The translations under genes and the position numbers were made by a program. Below the pieces are notes generated by a model. It made no database searches, was not told the DNA's origin, and was given only the letters and a program-made list of their open reading frames with translations. 64,000 nt of DNA from Paraburkholderia diazotrophica (GTDB taxonomy: Bacteria > Pseudomonadota > Gammaproteobacteria > Burkholderiales > Burkholderiaceae), in the NCBI RefSeq assembly GCF_900108945.1, contig NZ_FNYE01000010.1, positions 62,001-126,000 of the forward strand. Direction: 5' to 3'. Shown one piece after another: positions 8,440-17,047 of this stretch; position 1 is the first letter of the stretch, and each line of letters starts with the position of its first letter.

Positions 8440-9468
8440 ATGCAGACCTCCTCCTCCCTCGCTGAAGTCGCGCCAACTTCGTCTTTTCTGAGCGTCAATA
8501 CGCTCGTGCGGCCATTGATCGCCAGTCTGCTCGAACGGCAGGCGGAATTGGGCATCGAAGTCCGGCGCGACGAGCGCGGCGTGACGATCGTCGATGCGGG
8601 CATCGATGCATCGGGCAGCGTCGCCGCGGGCATCGCGATCGGCGAGATCTGCATGGGCGGTCTTGGCCGCGTCGCGTTGCGTGCTGCCGCGTCACGCAAC
8701 GCGGCAGACGAATGGCCGACGTTCGTCGAAATTGCCAGTGCGCAACCCGTTCTCGCCTGCCTCGCGTCGCAATACGCGGGCTGGAGTCTCGCGGCGAGCA
8801 AGGAAGAAACGGGCGGCAAGAAGTTCTTCGCGCTCGGCTCGGGACCGGCGCGCGCGCTCGCCTGCAAGGAACCGCTGTTCGACGAACTGGATTACCGCGA
8901 CGTCGTCGCGACGGGCTGCCTCGTGCTCGAAGTGGACCGCCCGCCGCCCGCCGTCGTCATCGACAAGATCTTGCGCGACTGCAAGTTGCAGCCGCGCAAT
9001 CTCACGTTGATCCTTACGCCGACCGCGAGCCGCGCCGGCACGACGCAAGTGGTGGCGCGAGCGCTCGAAGTGGCGCTGCACAAGGCGCATGAACTCGGCT
9101 TCGCGCTCGACGACATTCGCGAGGGCAGCGCAAGCGCGCCGCTGCCGCCGCCTGCGCAGGACCCCGTCGACGCGATGGGCCGCACCAATGACGCGATCCT
9201 GTACGGCGGCCGTGTCCATCTCACCGTGACAGGCAGCGACGACGCCGCGCGCGATCTTGCGCGACGCCTGCCGTCATCGGCATCGAAGGACTTTGGCCGT
9301 CCGTTCGCGGACGTATTCAAGGAATACGAATACGACTTCTACAAGATCGATCCCGCGCTCTTTGCGCCCGCCGAAGTGTGGGTGAGCAATCTCACCACGG
9401 GCCGGACCTTCCACGCGGGCGCTACCCGTTTCGATCTTCTGCGTCCGCTGTGGCTCGATGAAGCCTGA
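8440..9468 (+). CDS. mch: Methenyl-H4MPT cyclohydrolase
   Basis: A 342-residue enzyme that hydrolyses methenyl-H4MPT to formyl-H4MPT, the substrate of FhcD. Family segments include GGLGRV, the loop KKFFALGSGPARAL and the conserved tail YEYDFYKIDP. It is slightly longer than typical bacterial Mch, with the extra residues at the N-terminus. It lies 75 bases after mtdB and 10 bases before the ATP-grasp gene, so the run is probably one transcript. Confidence 0.95.
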   Translation: MQTSSSLAEVAPTSSFLSVNTLVRPLIASLLERQAELGIEVRRDERGVTIVDAGIDASGSVAAGIAIGEICMGGLGRVALRAAASRNAADEWPTFVEIASAQPVLACLASQYAGWSLAASKEETGGKKFFALGSGPARALACKEPLFDELDYRDVVATGCLVLEVDRPPPAVVIDKILRDCKLQPRNLTLILTPTASRAGTTQVVARALEVALHKAHELGFALDDIREGSASAPLPPPAQDPVDAMGRTNDAILYGGRVHLTVTGSDDAARDLARRLPSSASKDFGRPFADVFKEYEYDFYKIDPALFAPAEVWVSNLTTGRTFHAGATRFDLLRPLWLDEA

Positions 9469-9478
9469 GAGGTCCGAG

Positions 9479-10432
9479 ATGACAGGCATCCCGCTCGCTG
9501 TTGCGATCATGACGGATGAAACCGGCTGGCATACGTCGCGCCTCAAGCGTGCGTTGCGCGAGCGTGGCGCGCTTGGCCGCTGCGTCGATCTGGCCGACTG
9601 CCGCTTCGACACCACGCACGCGCCGCATGGCCTCGCGATACCCGGCTATGGACGTGGACTGCCCGATGCCGTCATCGTGCGCGGCATCGCGGGCGGCACG
9701 TTCGAGCAGGTCACCGTGCGGCTGGGCATCCTGCACGCACTTCGGGAACTCGGCGTGCCCGTCTACAACGACGCGCGCGCGATCGAACGCAGCGTCGACA
9801 AGTCGATGACCACGTTTTTGCTGCATCGCGCGGGCATTCCGACGCCACCGACCTGGGTCAGCGAATCCGCACCGTTCGCGCAACGCGTGCTGATGCGAGA
9901 ATGCGCGAAAGGTCACGACATCGTGATGAAGCCGCTATTCGGCTCGCAAGGAAAAGGCATTGCGCGAGTCGGCGCAAGCAGCGAAGGTTGCGAACCGCTT
10001 CCTGCGTTGAAAGCGTATGGGCAGCTTGCGTATCTGCAGCGTTTCGTCAGGCCCGTCAGCGAGCCGGGCTATGACTGGCGCGTGATGGTCATCGGCGGGA
10101 AGGCCGTGACGGCGATGCGCCGGATCAGCGAGCATTGGGTGCACAACGTCGCGCAAGGCGGACGCTGCGAAGCGGCAGCGCTCAGCGAACCGCTCGCCAC
10201 GCTCGCCGAGCGCGCGAGCGCCGCGCTAGGGCTCGACTATGCGGGCGTCGATCTGATTCCTTGCGACGACAATTCATTCGGCGCGACCGTCATCGAAGTC
10301 AACGGTGTGGCTGCATGGCGAGGGCTGCAGTCCGTGACGCCGTTCGATATCGCGGGCTGCATCGTCGACGATCTGCTGAACCGGCGCATGGCGCTCGGGC
10401 GAAGCACGGGCAACATCAAGGAAGTCGCATGA
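9479..10432 (+). CDS. RimK-like ATP-grasp ligase of the H4MPT gene set
   Basis: A 317-residue ATP-grasp protein of the RimK type. Visible parts are the central ATP-binding region (ERSVDKSMTTFLL, then VMKPLFGSQGKGI) and the metal-binding end EVNGVAAW. Such proteins attach amino acids, often glutamate, to a carboxyl group. In archaea the related MptN adds glutamate to H4MPT, which suggests a cofactor-tailing role here. Equivalent genes accompany mch in other methylotrophs. The start at 9479 follows GAGAGGT. The stop overlaps the next start in ATGA, indicating coupling. The exact substrate is unproven. Confidence 0.75.
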   Translation: MTGIPLAVAIMTDETGWHTSRLKRALRERGALGRCVDLADCRFDTTHAPHGLAIPGYGRGLPDAVIVRGIAGGTFEQVTVRLGILHALRELGVPVYNDARAIERSVDKSMTTFLLHRAGIPTPPTWVSESAPFAQRVLMRECAKGHDIVMKPLFGSQGKGIARVGASSEGCEPLPALKAYGQLAYLQRFVRPVSEPGYDWRVMVIGGKAVTAMRRISEHWVHNVAQGGRCEAAALSEPLATLAERASAALGLDYAGVDLIPCDDNSFGATVIEVNGVAAWRGLQSVTPFDIAGCIVDDLLNRRMALGRSTGNIKEVA

Positions 10433-11367
10433 CGCCCGACACGCGCATCGATACGATCACCGACGCCTTCGTATGGGCGTGCACGCTCGATGTCCTCTGC
10501 GCGAAGCCCGGCAACGTCAGCATAGGCGCGCGGGGCCACGGGATGACCGCGCGTCATTTTCTCGCCAGCGCACAGGCGGCACGCTATGCCATAACAGCGC
10601 GAGGCGCGCCTGTGGGAGAGCGCATCGAACGCGCAGTGAGCATGTCGATGGCGGCGGCCGGGTGCAATACGAATCTGGGTATCGTGCTGCTGTGCGCGCC
10701 CCTTGCGCACGCGTTCGAGAACCTGCTTTGCATGCGCCCCACACCCACGGTACACGACGCGCATGTTGCCCTACGTGCGACGTTATCGCGTCTGGATCTT
10801 GCCGATGCAAGCGCCGCGTATCGCGCGATCGCGCTCGCCAATCCGGGCGGGCTGGGAGAAGCGCCCAGCCAGAATGTCGGTACGGCGCCGACCGTCGATC
10901 TGCTGTGCGCGATGTCACTCGCGAGGGACCGCGACAGCATCGCGCGTCAATACGCAAACGGGTTCGCCGATGTGCTCGGATATGGGCTCAGCCAGTTGCG
11001 CGCGGCATTGGGCTGTGGTCCCGTCGATGAGCCGTGTCTCTTGCAAGCGGTACTCAGAACCTGGCTTGGCTTTCTGTCGCACTGGCCCGACTCGCATATC
11101 GCGCGAAAGCACGGTATCGCGCTGGCCCGCAAGGTCACTCAGGATGCCCGCACGTGGCACGCTCGGGCGACGCTCGATCCCATCGAACTCGCAGCATGGG
11201 ACACGGCACTGAAACGCGACGGCATCAATCCAGGCACGAGCGCCGATCTCACAGTCGCGACGCTGTTCGCCGCCGCATCCCTCGACCCGTCGTTGCTGCG
11301 CGTGCGCTGCTTCGAAAGCGAAAGCGAAGCACGCGCAGGCAGCCTCGATATCGCAATCGAAAGCTGA
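10429..11367 (+). CDS. CitG/MdcB-like protein of the H4MPT gene set
   Basis: A 312-residue protein of the triphosphoribosyl-dephospho-CoA synthase family. Recognisable segments are KPGNVS near residue 24, AAGCNTNLGI near 75 and NPGGLGEA near 140, which form the nucleotide-handling site in CitG. No citrate or malonate lyase genes are nearby, so the classical prosthetic-group role is unlikely. Similar genes recur beside mch in methylotrophs, and a step in H4MPT or methylofuran synthesis is a reasonable guess. It starts in a four-base overlap with the ATP-grasp gene and faces folB across 43 bases. Confidence 0.7.
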   Translation: MTPDTRIDTITDAFVWACTLDVLCAKPGNVSIGARGHGMTARHFLASAQAARYAITARGAPVGERIERAVSMSMAAAGCNTNLGIVLLCAPLAHAFENLLCMRPTPTVHDAHVALRATLSRLDLADASAAYRAIALANPGGLGEAPSQNVGTAPTVDLLCAMSLARDRDSIARQYANGFADVLGYGLSQLRAALGCGPVDEPCLLQAVLRTWLGFLSHWPDSHIARKHGIALARKVTQDARTWHARATLDPIELAAWDTALKRDGINPGTSADLTVATLFAAASLDPSLLRVRCFESESEARAGSLDIAIES

Positions 11368-11410
11368 GCGACACGCGCCTGTTGCACTGCTTCGCCTCGT
11401 GCGTCGACGT

Positions 11411-11824
11411 TCACGGCCAACGCACGGTCCGTTCGATCGTCACACCCACTGCCTTCACGTTGGCGAATTTGCGGGGCTTCGCCAGCGAAACCCGAACCCA
11501 ATGCGCGCCGAAGTCGACGAGCAGCATCTGCGCGATCGTTTCCGCCAACGCCTCCAGCAATTGCAGCTTGTGCGTCGCGAGCAGCGATTCCAGCGCCGTG
11601 TGCACCTTGCTGTAGTCGATGGTGTCGAAGATGCGATCTGTGTCGCATGCGTGACTGTGCGGCACGCCCGCCCACAGATCGATCCGCACCGGCTGCGGAG
11701 TAGTCAACTCGTCCGGGTCGATGCCGATGACCGTATCGCCCTCGAAGCCTTCGATAAAGATCACGTCCATTTCCGACGCAGCGAGATGTGGCCGCTCGAG
11801 CACGTTTTTGTCGATGACGTTCAT
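11411..11824 (-). CDS. folB: Dihydroneopterin aldolase family protein
   Basis: A 137-residue protein of the FolB fold. It shows IFIEGFEGDTVIGI at the start of the domain, a DTIDYSKV segment containing the conserved tyrosine, and LLEALAE with the catalytic-region glutamate. FolB cleaves dihydroneopterin to hydroxymethyl-dihydropterin. A second copy among H4MPT genes probably supplies the pterin of methanopterin rather than folate. It is transcribed alone on the minus strand, divergent from dmrB over 193 bases with no clear operator. Confidence 0.8.
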   Translation of the reverse strand: MNVIDKNVLERPHLAASEMDVIFIEGFEGDTVIGIDPDELTTPQPVRIDLWAGVPHSHACDTDRIFDTIDYSKVHTALESLLATHKLQLLEALAETIAQMLLVDFGAHWVRVSLAKPRKFANVKAVGVTIERTVRWP

Positions 11825-12017
11825 CTGGGTTCCTTATGGTCGGTTCGTCGATCGCTGTCATGCAAGAAGCGGCCCAGGCATGAATGTCGCAAGCGATCGG
11901 TGTGAATGCTCTCGCACGAGCCATGCGCATCGCGCGCACGGTCCGTAGCCCGACAGTGGGCTGATCGAGAGGCGTCGCACTCTGTATCGCAAACTGAACA
12001 ACCTGGCTGCATGATCG

Positions 12018-12635
12018 ATGATGACGACGACGACCCACATACGCCATACCGATACCGATACCGATGATGCCCCCGCCTCGGCCCGCTTCGCGTGGACGAT
12101 CACAGGCTCCGGGCACGGGCTGGCCGAATCGCTCGACATCGCGGCCAGGCTGCTGCCCCACGTCGATCTGTTCCTGTCGCGCGCGGCAGAAGAAGTGCTG
12201 CCGTTATACAAGCTCGATCTCGCGCAATTGAAGGCGCGCTTTCGCGTGTTCCGCGATAACAGCGCGAGCGCCGTGCCCGTCGGCATGCTGTACGACGCGG
12301 GCCGCTATCACACGGTTGTCATTGCACCCGCCACCAGCAATACAGTTGCCAAATGCGCGTTCGGCATCGCCGATACGTTGCCGACCAACATGTTCGCGCA
12401 GGCCGGCAAGCTCGGCATTCCGGGCATCGTATTCGCGTGCGACACAGAGCCCGTCGTCGTCACCAGGAGTCCGCTTGACTGGGTAGAGCTGCGGCCACGC
12501 AATATCGAACTCGATAACGTCGAGCGATTGACGCAGATCGATCATTGCCAGGTCGTGCGCTCGCTCGACGAATTGCGCGCGGCACTCGACGCGCGCGTTG
12601 CCGAAAGCCGCACGACGTGCTGTGCGAGCGTCTGA
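12018..12635 (+). CDS. dmrB: Dihydromethanopterin reductase, archaeal flavoprotein type
   Basis: A 205-residue flavoprotein that reduces dihydromethanopterin to H4MPT, the last biosynthetic step. It has TGSGHGLAES near residue 30 and the cofactor-binding APATSNTVAKCAFGIADTLP segment near 100. An archaeal-type DmrB has been characterised from Burkholderia xenovorans, and this protein fits that family. The first 20 residues are rich in Thr, Asp and His, and the true start could be a little downstream, as no good ribosome-binding site precedes the ATG pair at 12018. Its stop overlaps the next start (TGATG). Confidence 0.85.
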   Translation: MMTTTTHIRHTDTDTDDAPASARFAWTITGSGHGLAESLDIAARLLPHVDLFLSRAAEEVLPLYKLDLAQLKARFRVFRDNSASAVPVGMLYDAGRYHTVVIAPATSNTVAKCAFGIADTLPTNMFAQAGKLGIPGIVFACDTEPVVVTRSPLDWVELRPRNIELDNVERLTQIDHCQVVRSLDELRAALDARVAESRTTCCASV

Positions 12636-14020
12636 TGGAGCACATCGTCTTTCTCACCGGCCGCCTCGCCCAGCCCGCGCTCGAACGCGTGCTGCACAGC
12701 CTCGCGCCCACGCCTTTCAGTTGGGAGATACGCGAGATCGGCCTGCAGGTCGCGGCGTTGATGACGGCGGACATGATCCGCCGCCGCGTCGCAGCCCCGC
12801 TCGCGGCCGATCGCATGATCGTTCCCGGCCGATGCCGTGGCGATCTCGATGCGCTGTCCGCGCACTATGGCATTCCGGTCCAGCGCGGGCCAGATGAACT
12901 GAAGGATCTGCCCGGCTGGTTCGACCGCACGGCCCGCCCGGTGGATCTGTCGAAGCACGATATCGCGATCTTCGCGGAGATCGTCGATGCGCCGCATCTC
13001 AGTGTCGATGCGATCTGTGCACGCGCGGCCTCGCTTGCTGCTGATGGCGCGGATGTGATCGATCTCGGTTGCCTGCCCGCTACGCCGTTTCCTCATCTGG
13101 CCGACACGATCCGCGCACTGAAGGCGCAAGGGTTCAAGGTCAGCGTCGATTCGATGGACGTCAAGGAACTGGTGCGCGGCGGCCGCGCGGGTGCGGACTA
13201 TCTGTTGAGCCTGACGGCCGACACGCTGTGGGTGCTCAACGAAATCGACGCGACGCCCGTGCTGATTCCGCGCCAGCCCGGCGACGAAGCATCGCTGTAC
13301 CGCGCGATCGATACGATGCTGCAAAATGGCCGGCCGTTTCTCGCCGATCCGATACTCGATCCGCTGCCCTTCGGGCTGCTGAAGTCGCTGACGCGCTATC
13401 AACGGCTGCGCGAGCGCTATCCCGATGCACCGATCCTGATGGGCACGGGCAACGTCACGGAACTCACGGAAGCCGATACCAGCGGCATGCACGCGTTGCT
13501 GCTTGGCATCGGTGTCGAACTGAACATCGCGGGCATTCTCACGACGCAGGTCAGCGGCCATGCGCGTTGCGCGATACGCGAAGCCGATGTCGCGCGCCGC
13601 ATGATGCTCGCGGCCCGCGAGCATCAGACGCTGCCCAAGGGCTTCACCCATCAGCTGATGACGGTGCACGCCAAACATCCCTTTCCCGATACGCCCGAAG
13701 AGATCGCGGCGACGGCCGCGGCGATCCGCGATCCGAATTTTCGCGTCCAGGTGTCGACGGACGGCATCCACGCGTACAACCGCGACGGCCATCATGTCGC
13801 CACCGATGCGTTTGCGCTCTGGCCGCATCTGCGGCTCGAAGCGGACGGCGCGCACGCTTTTTACATGGGCGTCGAACTCGCGCGCGCGGAACTCGCCTGG
13901 CGGCTCGGAAAGCGCTATAGCCAGGATCAGCCACTCGAATGGGGATGCGCAATCCCGCGCGACGCAACCAGCCTGCTCACGCAATGCGCGCCCGGCACCA
14001 CTCGCAGAAAGGAAGCCTGA
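12635..14020 (+). CDS. Dihydropteroate synthase-related protein, H4MPT-associated
   Basis: A 461-residue protein with a TIM-barrel region resembling dihydropteroate synthase in its second half. Segments DVIDLGCLP, KVSVDSMD and PILMGTGNVTELTEADT correspond to pterin-binding barrel strands. The first 120 residues are a separate domain. This family (TIGR00284-like) occurs in methanogens and H4MPT methylotrophs and is thought to join the pterin to the ribofuranosylaryl product of MptG, though a direct role is not firmly shown. Its start overlaps dmrB, and DUF447 follows after two bases, so dmrB, this gene, DUF447 and mfnB form one operon. Confidence 0.8.
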   Translation: MEHIVFLTGRLAQPALERVLHSLAPTPFSWEIREIGLQVAALMTADMIRRRVAAPLAADRMIVPGRCRGDLDALSAHYGIPVQRGPDELKDLPGWFDRTARPVDLSKHDIAIFAEIVDAPHLSVDAICARAASLAADGADVIDLGCLPATPFPHLADTIRALKAQGFKVSVDSMDVKELVRGGRAGADYLLSLTADTLWVLNEIDATPVLIPRQPGDEASLYRAIDTMLQNGRPFLADPILDPLPFGLLKSLTRYQRLRERYPDAPILMGTGNVTELTEADTSGMHALLLGIGVELNIAGILTTQVSGHARCAIREADVARRMMLAAREHQTLPKGFTHQLMTVHAKHPFPDTPEEIAATAAAIRDPNFRVQVSTDGIHAYNRDGHHVATDAFALWPHLRLEADGAHAFYMGVELARAELAWRLGKRYSQDQPLEWGCAIPRDATSLLTQCAPGTTRRKEA

Positions 14021-14022
14021 CG

Positions 14023-14616
14023 ATGATCCACGAAACCGTAGTCACGACGGTAACGCCCGACGGCACGCCGCACATCGCACCGATGGGCGTGCGCCATGAA
14101 GGCGACACGTTCGTCCTGATGCCGTTTCTGCCGTCGGCCACCTACGACAACGTTGTGTTGACGGGCTGCGCCGTCGTCAACTTCACGACGGACGTCCGCG
14201 TGTTCGCTGGCTGCGTCACGGGCCGCCGCGCATGGCCGACGGTCCCTGTCCACAAGGTGCCGTGCGTGCGGCTCGACGATACGCTCGCGCATGCCGAGCT
14301 GCGCCTCGTCTCGATCAATGGCGACCCGCAGCGCCCGGCGCTCGTCATGCAATGCATCGCCCTGTGCACGGATGCGCCGTTCACCGGCTTCAACCGCGCG
14401 CAGGCCGCTGTGATCGAAGGGGCGGTGCTGGTCAGCCGGCTCGCGATGTTGCCGCACGAGAAGATCGAGTCGGAAATTGCCTACCTTTCCATTGCCATCG
14501 GCAAGACGGCCGGTCCGCGCGAACAGCAGGCGTGGCAATGGCTGATGGAGGCAGTGAACGTCTTTTACGCGAGATCGGCTGCGGCCGCTCGAGTCTCAAC
14601 CGAGGAGGCCTTATGA
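14023..14616 (+). CDS. DUF447 family protein, H4MPT-associated
   Basis: A 197-residue DUF447 protein. The N-terminal part (HIAPMGVR, VLMPFLPS, GCAVVNFTTDV) resembles a flavin-binding split barrel, and the C-terminal half is helical. DUF447 genes track with H4MPT in archaea and methylotrophs, but no reaction is established. The ATG at 14023 is two bases after the preceding stop and has AAAGGA upstream. Its stop overlaps the mfnB start by ATGA. Confidence 0.75.
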   Translation: MIHETVVTTVTPDGTPHIAPMGVRHEGDTFVLMPFLPSATYDNVVLTGCAVVNFTTDVRVFAGCVTGRRAWPTVPVHKVPCVRLDDTLAHAELRLVSINGDPQRPALVMQCIALCTDAPFTGFNRAQAAVIEGAVLVSRLAMLPHEKIESEIAYLSIAIGKTAGPREQQAWQWLMEAVNVFYARSAAAARVSTEEAL

Positions 14617-15383
14617 TCCGTATGCTCGCCAGTGTGCGCAATCTCGACGAAGCGCGCGAAGCCGCCAGCGCCGGCGCCGATCTGATCGATCTGAAAGAGC
14701 CGGCGGCGGGCGCGCTCGGCGCCGTTTCCGCGCCCCGGATCGCGCATCTCGTACAGTCGCTGCGCGCGGAACATCCACAGTTGCCCATCAGCGCGGCCAT
14801 CGGCGATCTGCTGCCTGGAGACGACGCATCGCTCGAATTTCGCGCGTCACAGGCGGGACGTTGCGGCGTCGACTATGTGAAGGCAGGCGTTCCTGCCGAC
14901 AGCGCTTCATTCGATACCGCGTGCCGAACCCTCACGTATATGCGCGGCCTTCACTGGAACATGGTGCCCGTGCTGCTGGTCGACAACGGCCTCGATCTGC
15001 GGGTAGTCGAACACGCGTGCGAACTGCGTTTTGCAGGGGTGATGGTCGATACGGCCAGCAAGAAGCGTGGGAATCTTTTTCAATGCGTGCCGCTTGCCGT
15101 GCTCGACAGCATGGTGCAGATCGCGCGCGTGCACGATGTGATGGCGGGGCTGGCGGGTGCGCTGCTCGGCAAGCATGTGCCGTTGATCCGCGCCCTGAGT
15201 CCCGACATCGCCGGTTTCCGGACGGCACTGTGCGATGGCCCGCGCACCGGCCGGCTCAATGCCGCACGCGTGCGCGATCTGCGTGCACTCCTCGCGGGGT
15301 CGACACATACGGCAAACCCCGCGACACATCCAGCCACCAACGATCCCGGCTTCGAAGTCGCCGCTCAGTCCGCGGTTGCATGA
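14613..15383 (+). CDS. mfnB: (5-formylfuran-3-yl)methyl phosphate synthase
   Basis: A 256-residue TIM-barrel enzyme of the MfnB (DUF556) family. It condenses two glyceraldehyde 3-phosphate molecules into the furan core of methanofuran or methylofuran. Recognisable parts are LIDLKEPAAGALGAV near residue 25 with its Schiff-base-type lysine, CGVDYVKAG near 85 and VMVDTASKKRGNL near 145. GAGGAGG stands ahead of the ATG. The last 19 bases overlap the convergent mfnE gene. The C-terminal 20 residues form a low-complexity tail. Confidence 0.9.
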   Translation: MIRMLASVRNLDEAREAASAGADLIDLKEPAAGALGAVSAPRIAHLVQSLRAEHPQLPISAAIGDLLPGDDASLEFRASQAGRCGVDYVKAGVPADSASFDTACRTLTYMRGLHWNMVPVLLVDNGLDLRVVEHACELRFAGVMVDTASKKRGNLFQCVPLAVLDSMVQIARVHDVMAGLAGALLGKHVPLIRALSPDIAGFRTALCDGPRTGRLNAARVRDLRALLAGSTHTANPATHPATNDPGFEVAAQSAVA

Positions 15384-15955
15384 AGCAGCCGGTCGCGTAC
15401 GCGCGACGCGTCGTTCCTGTTGACGAGATCGACGGGATACGACGCGTCGCGCGTGAAGCCGGCAAATGACGGGTCGACGATGCCGAGCGCCGCGTAGTCG
15501 TCGATCGAACACGCCGGTTCGATCTCGCACGACTTCACGATCACCAGACGCTCTGCATTGAGCCGGTTCGCGAGCCATGCGGCGAGACTGTCGGAGGTCA
15601 CGTCCCAGCTGGTCAGCCGGTTGGCTTCCTGAAACAGCAGATCGAGCGGCGCCCACACGGCGACGCGGCCCGCGTGCAACGCGGCGCGAATCTGCGCGTC
15701 TGTCGCGGCGATCACGAGACGCCGGCACAGGCCGTGCATCATCACCGCGTATTGCGCCATCCCAAGCACGGCCATGTTGTGCGCGGCGACGTCGTCGAAA
15801 CGCCAGATGTCCTGATGCTCGCGTGCCTCGTCCGCGAATCCGCCACCGCCCGGCACGATCACGACCCGTCCGCGGCCGAACTCGCTCAGATGCGCGAGCC
15901 ATTCTCCCAGCAACGGATCGCGGCTCAGACTGCCACCGATCTTGACCACCCACAT
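15365..15955 (-). CDS. mfnE: Amino-acid-kinase-fold protein, likely MfnE
   Basis: A 196-residue kinase of the aspartokinase/uridylate kinase fold. It has the nucleotide motif VVKIGGSL at residues 3-10, the glycine loop VIVPGGGGFAD near 33 and TSDSLAAWLA near 120. In methanogens MfnE phosphorylates aminomethylfuran phosphate to the diphosphate, the activated furan for coupling. Position next to mfnF and mfnD supports that role. It is 30 bases downstream of mfnF on the same strand. Confidence 0.82.
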   Translation of the reverse strand: MWVVKIGGSLSRDPLLGEWLAHLSEFGRGRVVIVPGGGGFADEAREHQDIWRFDDVAAHNMAVLGMAQYAVMMHGLCRRLVIAATDAQIRAALHAGRVAVWAPLDLLFQEANRLTSWDVTSDSLAAWLANRLNAERLVIVKSCEIEPACSIDDYAALGIVDPSFAGFTRDASYPVDLVNRNDASRVRDRLLHATAD

Positions 15956-15985
15956 AGGCGCTCCGTATGCGCAAGTGCTGAGGTT

Positions 15986-17047
15986 TCAAACGTTCGCGTC
16001 GGCAGTGCAACGTTCGTCCGCACGCAGCAGCGCGACAGCCACGGCGGGCGCGCAGACCTGTGCCCAGCGCGCGGCCGCATCGTCGGCTTGCGTGAGCGAA
16101 GCAAACGTGATCACGTCGCGCCCGAACTGGGTCGCCAGTTCATCCGCGAGGAACGCGCCGCAGCCTGCCGATACGAGCACGACGTCATGTGCGAGGCCGA
16201 CGCGTCCGAGCACCTGCGCGAGATTCGTCGACAGATGCGCAAGCTGCGCGTTGCGCCATTCGCGGGCGAAGCTGTCCCAATCCGCCATCGACGCATCGCG
16301 TGCATCGCGCCCGATCATGCGGGCAAGACGCTGGCAACTCGCGATGCGGTCCTTCGCGGCACCGTCGGCGGCGGGATGCTGATCGTGCAGCGGATCGAGT
16401 TCGCCCGTCAGCCGGTACACATCGGCCGTCGTCGCGAACAGCTCGTTCATCACGTTGTGCGGCTCGCCGCGAAAGCGGATGCGCTGCGAGAGCGCGCACA
16501 ACGGCGTGCGCACGACGCCCTGATACACGAGCTCACGCGATCTGAGCCGCCCTGCGTCGTCCATCCCGCGCGAGACGAGCACGCCGTCGCGGATCGCGAT
16601 GAAATCCGTGGTGGTGCTGCCGATATCGACGAGCACGGCGGCGGGCACGCGCGCCGCGATCAATGCCGCCGTCGCATGCCAGTTCGCAGACGCAACATCG
16701 GCCCAATGGTCCGCGACGGTTTCGTACGGCTGCCATCCCGAGCGCCCTGCGTAGAACGACGCGCGCTGACCGAAACGGCTCGCAAACCTCTGCGCCAACG
16801 CTGCAACACCTGCCTCGCGGTTGGCAAAAATGTCCGCCATTTCGCCGCTCATCGTCACCGCATGTTCGGCGTCGCCATGATCGGGCCAGCGTTGCGCCGC
16901 TGCGTCGAATACGGCATCCAGATTCGCGACGCCTTGCCAGAGCGGACAGACCCATTGCCTCACGTCGCACACGCGCCCCGCCTCGACGCGAGCCGCCTTC
17001 ACATGCGCGCCGCCGATGTCCCAGCCAATCACGAGGTCACGCGGCAT
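15986..17047 (-). CDS. mfnF: MfnF-like furan-coupling enzyme (H4MPT-linked C1 transfer protein)
   Basis: A 353-residue member of the hydantoinase/oxoprolinase-like family once called H4MPT-linked C1 transfer pathway protein (TIGR03123). The actin-like fold begins with VIGWDIGGAHVKAA near residue 5 and continues with VDIGSTTTDF near 130. The archaeal homologue MfnF joins the activated furan to glutamyl-tyramine. The start at 17047 is preferred over 17131 because it precedes the conserved glycine motif directly and overlaps mfnD by 11 bases, a coupling arrangement. Confidence 0.82.
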   Translation of the reverse strand: MPRDLVIGWDIGGAHVKAARVEAGRVCDVRQWVCPLWQGVANLDAVFDAAAQRWPDHGDAEHAVTMSGEMADIFANREAGVAALAQRFASRFGQRASFYAGRSGWQPYETVADHWADVASANWHATAALIAARVPAAVLVDIGSTTTDFIAIRDGVLVSRGMDDAGRLRSRELVYQGVVRTPLCALSQRIRFRGEPHNVMNELFATTADVYRLTGELDPLHDQHPAADGAAKDRIASCQRLARMIGRDARDASMADWDSFAREWRNAQLAHLSTNLAQVLGRVGLAHDVVLVSAGCGAFLADELATQFGRDVITFASLTQADDAAARWAQVCAPAVAVALLRADERCTADANV

